Positions 44,720 through 52,414 of a stretch of 64,000 bases of DNA are shown piece after piece. Made by a program: the position numbers and the translations under genes. Positions within the stretch are counted from its first letter, which is position 1, and every line of letters starts with the position of its first letter. The notes under the pieces were generated by a model. That model did not search any database and was not told where the DNA came from. It saw only the letters and a list, made by a program, of their open reading frames with translations. This stretch comes from Bog-473 sp963824195 (lineage in GTDB: Bacteria > Actinomycetota > Acidimicrobiia > Acidimicrobiales > RAAP-2): assembly GCA_963824195.1 (NCBI GenBank), contig CAWGOJ010000039.1, positions 248,001 through 312,000 on the forward strand, in the 5' to 3' direction.

Positions 44720-45568
44720 ATGCGGGAGCCCGCGGACCTCTCCTTCGACGCGGCGACCGAGGTCCGGCCCACCGGTGACCCCGACCTGTTCGAGACCGAG
44801 GTCCACCAGCTCTGGACGGTGGGCGACAAGCCGAACGGCGGCTACCTCCTGGCGCTCCTGGGCCGGGCGGCGCTCATCGCGGGACGCGGGGACGGCGACC
44901 CGGACTGGGAGGTCGTGTCCTCCGCCATCACGTACCTGGGGCCGCCCCGCCTCGGGCCTGCCAGCATCCACACGACACTGCTGCGCCGCGGGCGCTCCGC
45001 GGCGCACGTGCGCGCCGTGCTCGTCGAGGGCGGCGCCGACCTGGTGGACGCGGTGTTCGTGCTCGGAGCCCTTCCCGCCGCGGCGTCCGTCCGCTACGAC
45101 GCCATCGAGCTGCTGCGGGCCCCGGATCCCGAGCACTGCGTCCGGCTCCCCCCACGGATGCCGGGCGGGGTGCACGTCGGGATCATGGAGGTGCTCGATC
45201 TCCGGCTGGACCCCGACACGACCCCCCTGGCCGACCCGCACCCTCCCGCGGACGCGCGGGCCGAGCTACGAGGCTGGAGCCGGTTCGCGGACGGGCGGGA
45301 TCCCGATCCGCTCTCGCTGCTCTTCGCTGTCGATGCCATACCGCCCGCCACCTTCCGGATCGGCTCGACCGGCTGGGTGCCCACGCTGCAGATGTCCGCC
45401 TACGTCCGGGCGCGTCCGGCACCCGGATGGCTCGGGATCCGCATGACGGCCAACCTGGTAGCCGGCGGCATGGTCGACGAAACCTGCATCCTGTGGGACA
45501 GCCGCGGCCAGGTGGTGGCGCAGTCGACGCAGCTCGCACGGCTGCGCTTTCCCGACGAAGTCGCCTGA
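44720..45568 (+). CDS. Thioesterase family protein (double hot-dog)
   Basis: 282 residues. FETEVHQLWTVGDKPNGGYL with LALLGRAAL is the first hot-dog motif; AITYLGPPRLGPASIHTTLL and the later ADLVDAVFVLGALP follow. The second half has GWVPTLQMSAYVRARPAPGW and IRMTANLVAGGMVDETCILW, with WDSRGQVVAQSTQLARLRF closing the fold. Probably hydrolyses acyl-CoA. Its gene starts close to the divergent methyltransferase. Confidence 0.82.
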   Translation: MREPADLSFDAATEVRPTGDPDLFETEVHQLWTVGDKPNGGYLLALLGRAALIAGRGDGDPDWEVVSSAITYLGPPRLGPASIHTTLLRRGRSAAHVRAVLVEGGADLVDAVFVLGALPAAASVRYDAIELLRAPDPEHCVRLPPRMPGGVHVGIMEVLDLRLDPDTTPLADPHPPADARAELRGWSRFADGRDPDPLSLLFAVDAIPPATFRIGSTGWVPTLQMSAYVRARPAPGWLGIRMTANLVAGGMVDETCILWDSRGQVVAQSTQLARLRFPDEVA

Positions 45569-45640
45569 ATCCTCAGCCGGATCCCCGCGCCCAGGTGTCG
45601 GGAGATCCCGGCCTGATCGCTCGCCCAGCTCCGCCGAGGT

Positions 45641-45772
45641 TCAGGCCGCCTGCTCGCCGTCCTCTTCGCTGTCCTCCTCGTCGTCCGCGTCGTGGCAGTC
45701 CCATGAGCAGTACCCCGCGATGCGAGGGGAGGCCGGGTGGAAGCCGCAGTGTCGGCAGAGCGCCGTCGTCAT
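45641..45772 (-). CDS. 43-residue CxxC/CxxxC zinc-knuckle peptide with acidic tail
   Basis: Chosen start is ATG 45772 with AGGA six bases upstream; longer in-frame starts exist at 45808, 45820 and 45874. Product: MTTALCRHCGFHPASPRIAG, then YCSWDCHDA and a tail of Asp/Glu. Four cysteines (CRHC and CSWDC) could hold one zinc. No family recognised. It lies downstream of the 48-residue peptide and terminator on the same strand. Confidence 0.45.
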   Translation of the reverse strand: MTTALCRHCGFHPASPRIAGYCSWDCHDADDEEDSEEDGEQAA

Positions 45773-45872
45773 GGTGGTCCTCGCTTTCGATGTGGTGATC
45801 TCGTGCATTGTCGATTCCATTCGATCTGTGATTCGGTCTTGACCCGCCACGGGTCTTCGATCGCCCGAACGC

Positions 45873-45905
45873 AAAAGAGCCGCTCCCCTGTGGGAAGCGG
45901 CTCTT
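45873..45905 (-). terminator. Rho-independent type terminator (minus strand)
   Basis: Ten-base stem AAGAGCCGCT/AGCGGCTCTT, extended by CCC/GGG over a bulged base, followed on the minus strand by TTTT. It lies 28 bp after the stop of the 48-residue gene and would end its transcript. Confidence 0.65.
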
Positions 45906-45933
45906 CGACGTCGGGACTGTGTGAAAGTCCTTC

Positions 45934-46080
45934 CTACGGCGTCGGGGCCACCTCCAGGCTGCTCAGCTTGGGGATCCCACAGATCTGTACCTCGGACATG
46001 GCAAGGCGCGACTGGCCGAGGGAGCTCCCGCCCTCCTGGCCCGAGACGGGCCGGACGCCCAGCGCGCTTTGCTGCGTCAT
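45934..46080 (-). CDS. 48-residue orphan peptide, probably leaderless
   Basis: Product begins MTQQSALGVRPVSGQEGGSS and ends SEVQICGIPKLSSLEVAPTP, with a single Cys. A good TATACT lies nine bases before the ATG, so transcription would begin at or next to the start codon. A terminator hairpin follows the stop. Promoter, frame and terminator together make a compact gene. It resembles neither a known toxin nor a known regulator; a modified-peptide precursor is possible but no modifying enzyme is adjacent. Confidence 0.5.
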   Translation of the reverse strand: MTQQSALGVRPVSGQEGGSSLGQSRLAMSEVQICGIPKLSSLEVAPTP

Positions 46081-46089
46081 GATGCGCTC

Positions 46090-46095
46090 AGTATA
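46090..46095 (-). promoter_or_regulatory. -10 element TATACT for the 48-residue gene
   Basis: TATACT on the minus strand, nine bases from the ATG at 46080. No convincing -35 is seen. The spacing implies a leader of zero to three bases. Confidence 0.5.
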
Positions 46096-46237
46096 CGAGA
46101 CCCCACCGCGCCCGCTGACGCGTTCGGGGGTCAGCAAGAGAGAGTTCATCAGCGCGTCACACGCGATGCGGCGGGCGGCGGAACTGCGGGATCAGGACCA
46201 TCGGGCACGGTCGGTCCGCGCCGGATACGTTGCGGGC

Positions 46238-47140
46238 ATGGCGCTCGCCCTCGGCATCGTGACGCCCGTGCTGCACATGAACCCGCGCTTCGACCCGCCG
46301 GAGTGGGAGGTGACGGCCGGCGTGGACGACGTTGTGTGGGTGGTGCAGGAGGCGGAGAAATTCGGGTACGACTGGGTGGCCTGCTCCGAGCACATCGCCA
46401 TCCCCTCGGCGGCGTCCACCGTGCGCGGCGGCCGCTACTTCGACCCCTTCTCGACCCTGGGCTTCCTGGCCGCCAAGACATCGCGCGTGGGACTGCTCAC
46501 CCACATGGCCGTCCTTCCCTACCACCACCCGCTCGAGCTGGTGAAGCGGTTGGGCACGCTGGACGTGCTCAGCCGCGGGCGCGTCATCGCCGGCATCGGC
46601 GTCGGGTCGCTCAAGCCCGAGTTCGAGCTGCTCGGGCACGAGTTCGATGGGCGGGGCGAGCGGTCGGATGACGCCATCCGGGCCATCCGCGCCGCCTGGG
46701 GGCGGCGGGTGCCCGAGTACCACGGGACGCACTACGACTTCGAGGGGTTCATTGTGGAGCCCTCGGGCCTGCCGCGAGAGGTTGAGGTCTGGGTGGGGGG
46801 CCGCACCCGCCGCTCGCTGCGCCGCGCCCTCGAGCTCGGGGACGCTTGGATGCCCTTCGGGTTCAAGATCGACGAGCTGACAGAGCTGCTGACGGCGGCC
46901 ACGGTGCGCGACGACCTGGCCCGCCGGGCCGAGGTGCACGGCCGGCCCTTGAAGTTGATCCTGGCCCCCGAGCCACCCATCGACCCACTCGGCCAGCCGG
47001 ACCGGACGGCCGAATTCCTGGCTTCCTACGTCGCGATCGGCGCCACGGGGTTCAGCGTGCGCTTCGACCACGCCTCGCCGGCGCACTTCTGCGAGCAGAT
47101 GGCCGCCCTGAAGTCCGTGGTGGGCGCAGCCGGATTCTGA
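46238..47140 (+). CDS. LLM-class F420-dependent oxidoreductase
   Basis: 300 residues from ATG at 46238. Luciferase-like TIM barrel: FGYDWVACSEHIAIP, FDPFSTLGFLAAKTSRVGLL, LGTLDVLSRGRVIAGIGVG with the Arg-Gly-Arg loop, WVGGRTRRSLRRALELGDAW. Such actinobacterial enzymes use reduced F420 to transfer hydride; FMN use cannot be ruled out. Followed 9 bp later by a small membrane-like protein gene. Confidence 0.87.
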   Translation: MALALGIVTPVLHMNPRFDPPEWEVTAGVDDVVWVVQEAEKFGYDWVACSEHIAIPSAASTVRGGRYFDPFSTLGFLAAKTSRVGLLTHMAVLPYHHPLELVKRLGTLDVLSRGRVIAGIGVGSLKPEFELLGHEFDGRGERSDDAIRAIRAAWGRRVPEYHGTHYDFEGFIVEPSGLPREVEVWVGGRTRRSLRRALELGDAWMPFGFKIDELTELLTAATVRDDLARRAEVHGRPLKLILAPEPPIDPLGQPDRTAEFLASYVAIGATGFSVRFDHASPAHFCEQMAALKSVVGAAGF

Positions 47141-47149
47141 GCGCCGGCC

Positions 47150-47563
47150 GTGGATCCGAGGCTCGGAAAGCTGCTCTTGGGACTGAGCGCCGCCGGCTAC
47201 CCGCTGACCCAGCTGGCCATCCGGCGGTTCGGCCGGCGGGGTGCCGTCGTCAGCGAGACGGCGTGCGTCGCGTTGGCGATCCGCGACGCGGCCATGGTCG
47301 CCGCAGGTACTCCGGGCCGCCTTCGCCGCGGCCCAGCCGTCCTGCTCTTGCTCGAGCTCGCCACGGCTGCTGCCGCCGCCGCCCTGGGCCTTCGCCTGGC
47401 CATCCGCGACGAGGCGGTCGAGCAGGCACAGGCGCCGCCGGGCGGCGCCGAGATCGCCCGGCGCGCCGCCGTGGCTGCGCTGTTCTCGTTCCATACCGCT
47501 CGGCTACGGATCTACCTGCAACCCGACCAGGGACGGAGACTGCGGACCTCACCGCAGGGATGA
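47150..47563 (+). CDS. 137-residue hypothetical protein
   Basis: GTG start 9 bp after the luciferase-like gene. Two hydrophobic stretches (SAAGYPLTQLAI and LLLLELATAAAAAALGLRLA) around charged segments suggest a membrane-associated protein. The C-terminal RLRIYLQPDQGRRLRTSPQG is basic. No family recognised; the frame reads like a real gene in codon bias. Confidence 0.5.
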   Translation: MDPRLGKLLLGLSAAGYPLTQLAIRRFGRRGAVVSETACVALAIRDAAMVAAGTPGRLRRGPAVLLLLELATAAAAAALGLRLAIRDEAVEQAQAPPGGAEIARRAAVAALFSFHTARLRIYLQPDQGRRLRTSPQG

Positions 47564-47592
47564 TCCCGGGCCGTCGTACAGGACGCCCCGCG

Positions 47593-49131
47593 TCAGGCAG
47601 GCGTGCCGGCGAGCCGGGCCCGCAGCTCGGGCTTGATGACCTTGCCGGTCGGGTTGCGGGGCAGCTCGTCGACGAAGATGACCTGCCGCGGCACCTTGTA
47701 GTCGGCGAGGTGCTCGAGCCCGAAGGCGCGCAGCGCCTCGGCATCGGCCACGGCGCCGGGCTGGAGCACGACGAAGGCGACGACGTCCTCCCCGAGGACC
47801 GGGTGCGGCGCGCCGACCACGGCCACCTCCTTCACCGCCTCGTGCTGGACCAGGACGTGCTCGACGTCGGTGGCGTGCACGTTGTTGCCGCCACGGATGA
47901 TCACGTCCTTGGAGCGGCCGACGATGTAGAGGTAGCCGTCCGCATCGAGCTTGCCGAGGTCGCCGGTGACCAGCCAGCCATCCCGCCAGATCTCGGCCGT
48001 CGCCTCGGGGTCCTCGTAGTACTCGCGCTGGCGGCCCGGCATCTGCAGCCGGACCTCCCCCACCTCGTCGGGTGGCAGGGTCCGCCCGTCGGGGTCGACG
48101 ATCTGCACGACGGCGGGCGGGGCGATCTGGCCCACCGAGCCGGGCCGCTTGACCGCCTCGCCCTTGGGCATGATGCAGTACGCCGAGCCCGCCTCGGTCA
48201 TGCCGTAGTTGTTGGACACCAGGGCGTCGGGCATCTTGTCCTGCAGCCGCTCGAGGACGTACGGGGCGAGCGGGGCGCTCCCCACCGAGCACATCTGCAC
48301 CGAGGACAGGTCGGCATCGGCAAAGCGCGGGTGGTCAATGAGCAGGTGTGCCATGGCGGGCACCAGGAAGACCGCCTTGGGATGCTCCTCCTCGACGACG
48401 CGGAGCCAGCGTTCGGCGTCGAAGCGCGGCTGGTAGATCACCTGCAGTCCGAGCTTCATGGGCGTGTAGACGAGCGCGATGCCGGCGAAGGTGAACAGCG
48501 GGCTGGCGTGCAGCCACCCATCGCCCGTCCAGTTGGGCTCGACCGCACCGATCATGGAGCCGTTGGAGTGGCGCACCGCCACCCCCTTGGGCCGGCCGGT
48601 CGTTCCCGACGTGTAGAGGATGTCGGCCAGGTCGTCGGGCTGGCGCGGGGCCTGGAACGGGGAGCTGTCGCCGGCGGTGGCCTCGGCCCAGCCGAGCAGC
48701 GGCGTCGGGAAGCCCTCGGCGGTCGTGGTCCCGTTCTCCGTACCGGCGTCGACCAGGGCGACGAGGCGGCCCTCGGCTGCCTCGAGGTCGCTCCGGACGA
48801 GGTCGCCGTCGGCCACTACGACGGTGGCGCCGGAGTGGGTCAGCACGTGCGCCACCTCGGCCGGAGCGAGACGCGGGTTCATCGGCACCGCCACTCCGCC
48901 GGCCCGGTGCGCCGCCGAGTACGACACGAGCCAGCGCAGGGCGAGCTCGGGTCGCAGGTGGATGCCCACCCGGCCACCCGGCTCGAGGCCGGCGTCGAGC
49001 AGGCGGCGCGCCATGGCGTTGGCGGCGCCGTCCCACTCGGCGAAGGTCATGGACCCGACGTCGACCACCTCGAAGGCCGTGCGGTCGCCGAATTGCTCGG
49101 CCATGCGGGACAGGTGCTCGTCCATCAACAC
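47593..49131 (-). CDS. Acyl-CoA synthetase (AMP-forming, fatty-acid CoA ligase type)
   Basis: 512 residues. AMP-binding P-loop YTSGTTGRPKGVAV near residue 169, NNYGMTEAGSAY (motif A5), GDLGKLDADGYLYIVGRSKD (A7/A8), and the C-terminal LPRNPTGKVIKPEL with catalytic Lys. It activates a carboxylic acid as its CoA thioester using ATP. Divergent from the DUF35-thiolase operon with operator copy 7 between, consistent with an activate-then-cleave pathway under one regulator. Confidence 0.93.
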   Translation of the reverse strand: MLMDEHLSRMAEQFGDRTAFEVVDVGSMTFAEWDGAANAMARRLLDAGLEPGGRVGIHLRPELALRWLVSYSAAHRAGGVAVPMNPRLAPAEVAHVLTHSGATVVVADGDLVRSDLEAAEGRLVALVDAGTENGTTTAEGFPTPLLGWAEATAGDSSPFQAPRQPDDLADILYTSGTTGRPKGVAVRHSNGSMIGAVEPNWTGDGWLHASPLFTFAGIALVYTPMKLGLQVIYQPRFDAERWLRVVEEEHPKAVFLVPAMAHLLIDHPRFADADLSSVQMCSVGSAPLAPYVLERLQDKMPDALVSNNYGMTEAGSAYCIMPKGEAVKRPGSVGQIAPPAVVQIVDPDGRTLPPDEVGEVRLQMPGRQREYYEDPEATAEIWRDGWLVTGDLGKLDADGYLYIVGRSKDVIIRGGNNVHATDVEHVLVQHEAVKEVAVVGAPHPVLGEDVVAFVVLQPGAVADAEALRAFGLEHLADYKVPRQVIFVDELPRNPTGKVIKPELRARLAGTPA

Positions 49132-49167
49132 GGATGCGGATCCCCCAAGAGGCTGGTCGGTGCGTGA

Positions 49168-49189
49168 AAGTTGACGCCGGTGTCAGGTT
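49168..49189. promoter_or_regulatory. Palindromic operator, copy 7
   Basis: AAGTTGAC, six bases (GCCGGT), GTCAGGTT. The right arm is identical to copy 1 and the left arm matches at six of eight positions. It lies 37 bp before the acyl-CoA synthetase start and 120 bp before the DUF35 start. Confidence 0.6.
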
Positions 49190-49309
49190 CGTTGCAGCAT
49201 GGCCGATGCGCCTCCGGGGGTCAATCCCCGGGGGTGACCACCCAATTTTGCTTGACCGAGTTTGCTCGGGGGCGCGGCCCGCCGAGGCACGACCTTAGGA
49301 AGAGGCGCC

Positions 49310-49717
49310 ATGACCACGGTCCGTTTCGACCTCCCGACGCCGGAGGGCGACACCATCGAATTCTGGGAGGCGGCCAAGGAGGAGCGACTCCTCATCAAGC
49401 ACTGCCTCGAGTGCGACGCCTACTCGTACTACCCGCGGCCCTTCTGCCCCAAGTGCTGGAGCGAGCAGGTGGAGTGGTTCGACGCCAGCGGCGAGGCGAC
49501 GCTCTACACCTGGTCGGTCATCTACAGCAACGACCAGCCCCCCTTCCGGGACCGGGTGCCCTACGTGGCGGCCATCGTGGACCTGGCCGAGGGGCCGCGC
49601 ATGATGACCAACGTCGTCGACTGCCCCTTCGAGGAGTTGCAGGTCGGCATGGCGCTCAAGGTGACGTTCCAACCCATCTCCGACGATTTCACGATCCCCG
49701 TCTTCGTGCGGGCCTGA
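49310..49717 (+). CDS. DUF35 Zn-ribbon/OB-fold acyl-CoA-binding protein
   Basis: 135 residues. Zinc ribbon CLECDAYSYYPRPFCPKC near residues 34-51, then OB-fold EATLYTWSVIYSNDQPPFRD and PYVAAIVDLAEGPRMMTNVV. Such proteins form complexes with thiolase-like partners in side-chain and fatty-acid degradation. Ten bases separate it from the thiolase gene. Confidence 0.9.
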   Translation: MTTVRFDLPTPEGDTIEFWEAAKEERLLIKHCLECDAYSYYPRPFCPKCWSEQVEWFDASGEATLYTWSVIYSNDQPPFRDRVPYVAAIVDLAEGPRMMTNVVDCPFEELQVGMALKVTFQPISDDFTIPVFVRA

Positions 49718-49727
49718 GGAGGACACC

Positions 49728-50915
49728 ATGAGCGATGCCACCGATGCCGTCATCGTCGCCGCCATCCGCACCCCGATCGGCCGTTCCGGGCGGGGACTCG
49801 CCGGGCTCAGCATCCAGGACATCGGCATGCAGACGGTGGCCGGCGTCATCGCCGCCTCCGGGCTCGAGCCCGGCGACATCGACGACCTGATCCTCGGCGA
49901 AGTCCTCCAGGGGGGCGGTTGCACCGCCCGCTACGTAGCCAACGCGCTGGGCCTTCCCCCCGACACGCCCGGCGGCACGACACAGCGTCAGTGCGCCACC
50001 GGCATGATGGCAGTGCAGGAGGCGGCCGCCAACATCCGCTCCGGCATGGCCGAGGCGGTCATCGCCGGAGGCGTCGAGTCCATGACCCGCTCCCCGCTCC
50101 TGTTCGAGAAGTCGCCCTTCCCCTTCGGGGGCGTGGAGCGGTTCCTGCCGCCCAGCCACCCCGACTCCCCGGACGCGCCCAACATGAACATGCTCATCAC
50201 GGTGGGCGAGAACACGGCCCGCGAGTGCGGCATCACCCGTGAGGAGTCCGACCACTGGTCGTACCATTCGAACATCCGCGCTATCGCGGCGGCCGACGAC
50301 GGGCGCTTCGCGGAGGAGATCGTGCCGGTGGTCGTGCCGGCCGGCCGCCGTGAGACGGCCACGGTGAGCGTGGACGAGCACCCGCGCCGCGACACCACGC
50401 TGGAGAAGCTGGCGGCGCTCCCCTCGCTGACCGGGCCCGACGGGACGATCACGGCCGGGAACTCCTCGGGCATCGCCGACGGCGGTGCCGCCCTGGTCGT
50501 CGTGGCCCGCTCCTACGCCGAGGCCCACGGGATGGAGCCGCTGGCGACGGTGCGCTCCTGGAACTCGTGCGGCATAGAGCCGGCCCGCACCGGACTGGCC
50601 CCGACGGTGTGCGTCCCCCGAGCCCTGAACCGGGCCGGGCTGAGTGAGTCCGACGTGGACCTGGTCGAGATCAACGAGGCCTTCGCATCGATGTCGGTGG
50701 CGTGCGCCCGCAAGCTCGGGTTCCCCCACGACATCGTCAACGTCAACGGCGGGGCGGTCGGGATCGGTCACCCCGTCGGGGCGTCAGGGGCCCGGATCCT
50801 CGTGACGCTGATTCACGAGCTACGCCGGCGCGGGGGCGGCATCGGGGTGGCGACACTCTGCGCCGGGGGCGGCATGGGGTCGGCCACCGTCGTGGAGGTG
50901 CACCCGGCCGCTTAG
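49728..50915 (+). CDS. Acetyl-CoA acetyltransferase (thiolase)
   Basis: 395 residues, GAGGAGG just upstream. Nucleophile Cys in TTQRQCATGMMAVQ, NEAFASMSVACARKLG, the GHPVGASGARI His motif and the second Cys in TLCAGGGMGSATVVE are all present. It is thus a classical thiolase able to cleave or form beta-ketoacyl-CoA. Partner of the DUF35 gene before it. Its stop overlaps the convergent SDR stop by 4 bp. Confidence 0.93.
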   Translation: MSDATDAVIVAAIRTPIGRSGRGLAGLSIQDIGMQTVAGVIAASGLEPGDIDDLILGEVLQGGGCTARYVANALGLPPDTPGGTTQRQCATGMMAVQEAAANIRSGMAEAVIAGGVESMTRSPLLFEKSPFPFGGVERFLPPSHPDSPDAPNMNMLITVGENTARECGITREESDHWSYHSNIRAIAAADDGRFAEEIVPVVVPAGRRETATVSVDEHPRRDTTLEKLAALPSLTGPDGTITAGNSSGIADGGAALVVVARSYAEAHGMEPLATVRSWNSCGIEPARTGLAPTVCVPRALNRAGLSESDVDLVEINEAFASMSVACARKLGFPHDIVNVNGGAVGIGHPVGASGARILVTLIHELRRRGGGIGVATLCAGGGMGSATVVEVHPAA

Positions 50916-51904
50916 GGCACGGCGTGGGTTCCGGTACGGGACTCGCACCACTCCCACAGCCTCCGGCCGTCCGTCGGGGAGGCGGCGCGGGCGGTCCAGG
51001 GCAGGTGGTGCTCGCCCCGCTGGTGCCGGTCGTGGAAGAAGCCCTCCGTGAGCGGGGCGGCCGGGTCCGCACGGCGCGCCTCTCCCGCCGCGAGCCAGAC
51101 CACCGTGTCGGCCCCCTCGGCCGACGTCCGCAGAAGAGGGCCGAGCTTGGCGAAGGAGGGCAGGCCGCTGGCCAGCCCGGGGGTGTCCACCCAGCCGGGG
51201 TGCGACGCGTAGCTCGCCACGCCGTCGGCGCCCCAGCGACGGGCCCACTCATGGGACAGCACGACCTGGGCCCGCTTGACCCGGGCGTACGCCGTTGTGC
51301 CGCGGTAGGACTCGGGCGACATCTCGAGATGCGGGAGATCGAAGCGCTCGGTGTACATCCCCCCCGACGACACCGTCACGATGTTGGCGTCCTCGGACCG
51401 GCGGAGCAGCCGGCTGAGCATCCACGTCAGGCGGAAGGGTGCCAGCAGCCCGGTGGCCACGGTCAGCTCGGTGCCATCGGGGGCGCTCCAGTACGTCGGG
51501 TACAGGGCACCCGCCGCGTGCACCAGCCCGTCGAGGCGCTCGTGCACCGCGGAGACCCGCTCGACGAACTCGTGCACGGCCCCGGCGTCGACGACGTCGA
51601 GCACGACCGGCTCGACGGCTGCGCCGTCTCCGAGCTCACGGGCCCGGCGCGCCGCGGCCTCGGTCCGCTCCCTGTCCCGGCCGACCAGCCACAGGGTGGC
51701 GCCGAGACGCGCCAGGTCCTCGGCGACTGCCCGGCCGATCCCCGAGGAGGCACCGGTCACGACCACCACCCGTCCGGAGAGGCCCGCCGGTGGGCGCCAG
51801 TGCTCCAGACGCGAGCGCGCGGCGTAGCCGGCCCGGCTGAAGCTGCCGGCGACACTCACCTCGAGCGCGGTGTCGACCACGCCGGACAGGCGCGATCGCC
51901 TCAT
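50912..51904 (-). CDS. SDR family oxidoreductase
   Basis: 330 residues from ATG at 51904. An N-terminal 45-residue extension precedes VVVVTGASSGIGRAVAEDLA. Later come LVHAAGALYPTYW, catalytic Ser in VTVSSGGMYTERF and YARVKRAQVVLSHEWARRWG, resembling retinol- or protochlorophyllide-type SDRs. It overlaps the SRPBCC gene start/stop by 4 bp and belongs to the minus arm of the light-cluster promoter. Confidence 0.85.
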   Translation of the reverse strand: MRRSRLSGVVDTALEVSVAGSFSRAGYAARSRLEHWRPPAGLSGRVVVVTGASSGIGRAVAEDLARLGATLWLVGRDRERTEAAARRARELGDGAAVEPVVLDVVDAGAVHEFVERVSAVHERLDGLVHAAGALYPTYWSAPDGTELTVATGLLAPFRLTWMLSRLLRRSEDANIVTVSSGGMYTERFDLPHLEMSPESYRGTTAYARVKRAQVVLSHEWARRWGADGVASYASHPGWVDTPGLASGLPSFAKLGPLLRTSAEGADTVVWLAAGEARRADPAAPLTEGFFHDRHQRGEHHLPWTARAASPTDGRRLWEWCESRTGTHAVP

Positions 51905-52329
51905 GCCAGGGCGCTGCGCAGTCCGGCGGCGGCCCGGTCGGCCATCTTGGCGAAGGACCTCCCCACCAGCGGTGCGGCCAGGCGGAGCACGCCCCTCGGC
52001 TCGAGCACGGCGTCGTAGCGGACGCGGGAACCCGTTTCGGCACGGTCCACCCTGATGGTGTCCGTCGACACCATCAAAGGATGCCGCGCCTCGAGCACCA
52101 CGCGGTGGGGCCGTTCCAGGGCGACCACGGTGTAGTCGAACGACACCACCCGGCCCGCGACCCGCACGCCGAGCCGGTACACGGAACCGACCTGGGCTTG
52201 GCCCGGGGACAGCGCCTCGGCCTCGGTCACGGAGGGGTCCCACTCACGGGCGTTGGAGAAGGTGGCCAGGTAGTCGAAGGCCTCCTCCCGATCCCTCGGT
52301 GAATCGATCTCGGTGCTGTAGGTCGCCAT
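51901..52329 (-). CDS. SRPBCC family protein
   Basis: 142 residues: MATYSTEIDSPRDREEAFDY, NAREWDPSVTEAEALSPGQA, then alternating strands and a C-terminal helix (FAKMADRAAAGLRSALA). A lipid- or carotenoid-like ligand pocket is likely. It leads the SRPBCC-SDR pair, transcribed away from the FAD oxidoreductase, with a TTTAGTGCTAAA palindrome between the two starts. Confidence 0.82.
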   Translation of the reverse strand: MATYSTEIDSPRDREEAFDYLATFSNAREWDPSVTEAEALSPGQAQVGSVYRLGVRVAGRVVSFDYTVVALERPHRVVLEARHPLMVSTDTIRVDRAETGSRVRYDAVLEPRGVLRLAAPLVGRSFAKMADRAAAGLRSALA

Positions 52330-52374
52330 GGGGTCCTCTCGTGCCGCGAACGGCGGTGCCCGCTCGACCACTAG

Positions 52375-52386
52375 TTTAGTGCTAAA
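52375..52386. promoter_or_regulatory. Candidate LitR/CarH operator, copy A
   Basis: TTTAG-TG-CTAAA, a perfect inverted repeat in AT-rich sequence between the divergent SRPBCC and FAD-oxidoreductase genes. It matches the site at the litR-like start (TTTACTGATAAA) in the pattern TTTA-S-TG-M-TAAA. It could also overlap a -10 region. Confidence 0.5.
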
Positions 52387-52414
52387 TAGAATCCATCGAT
52401 CCTCGGAGGACCCC

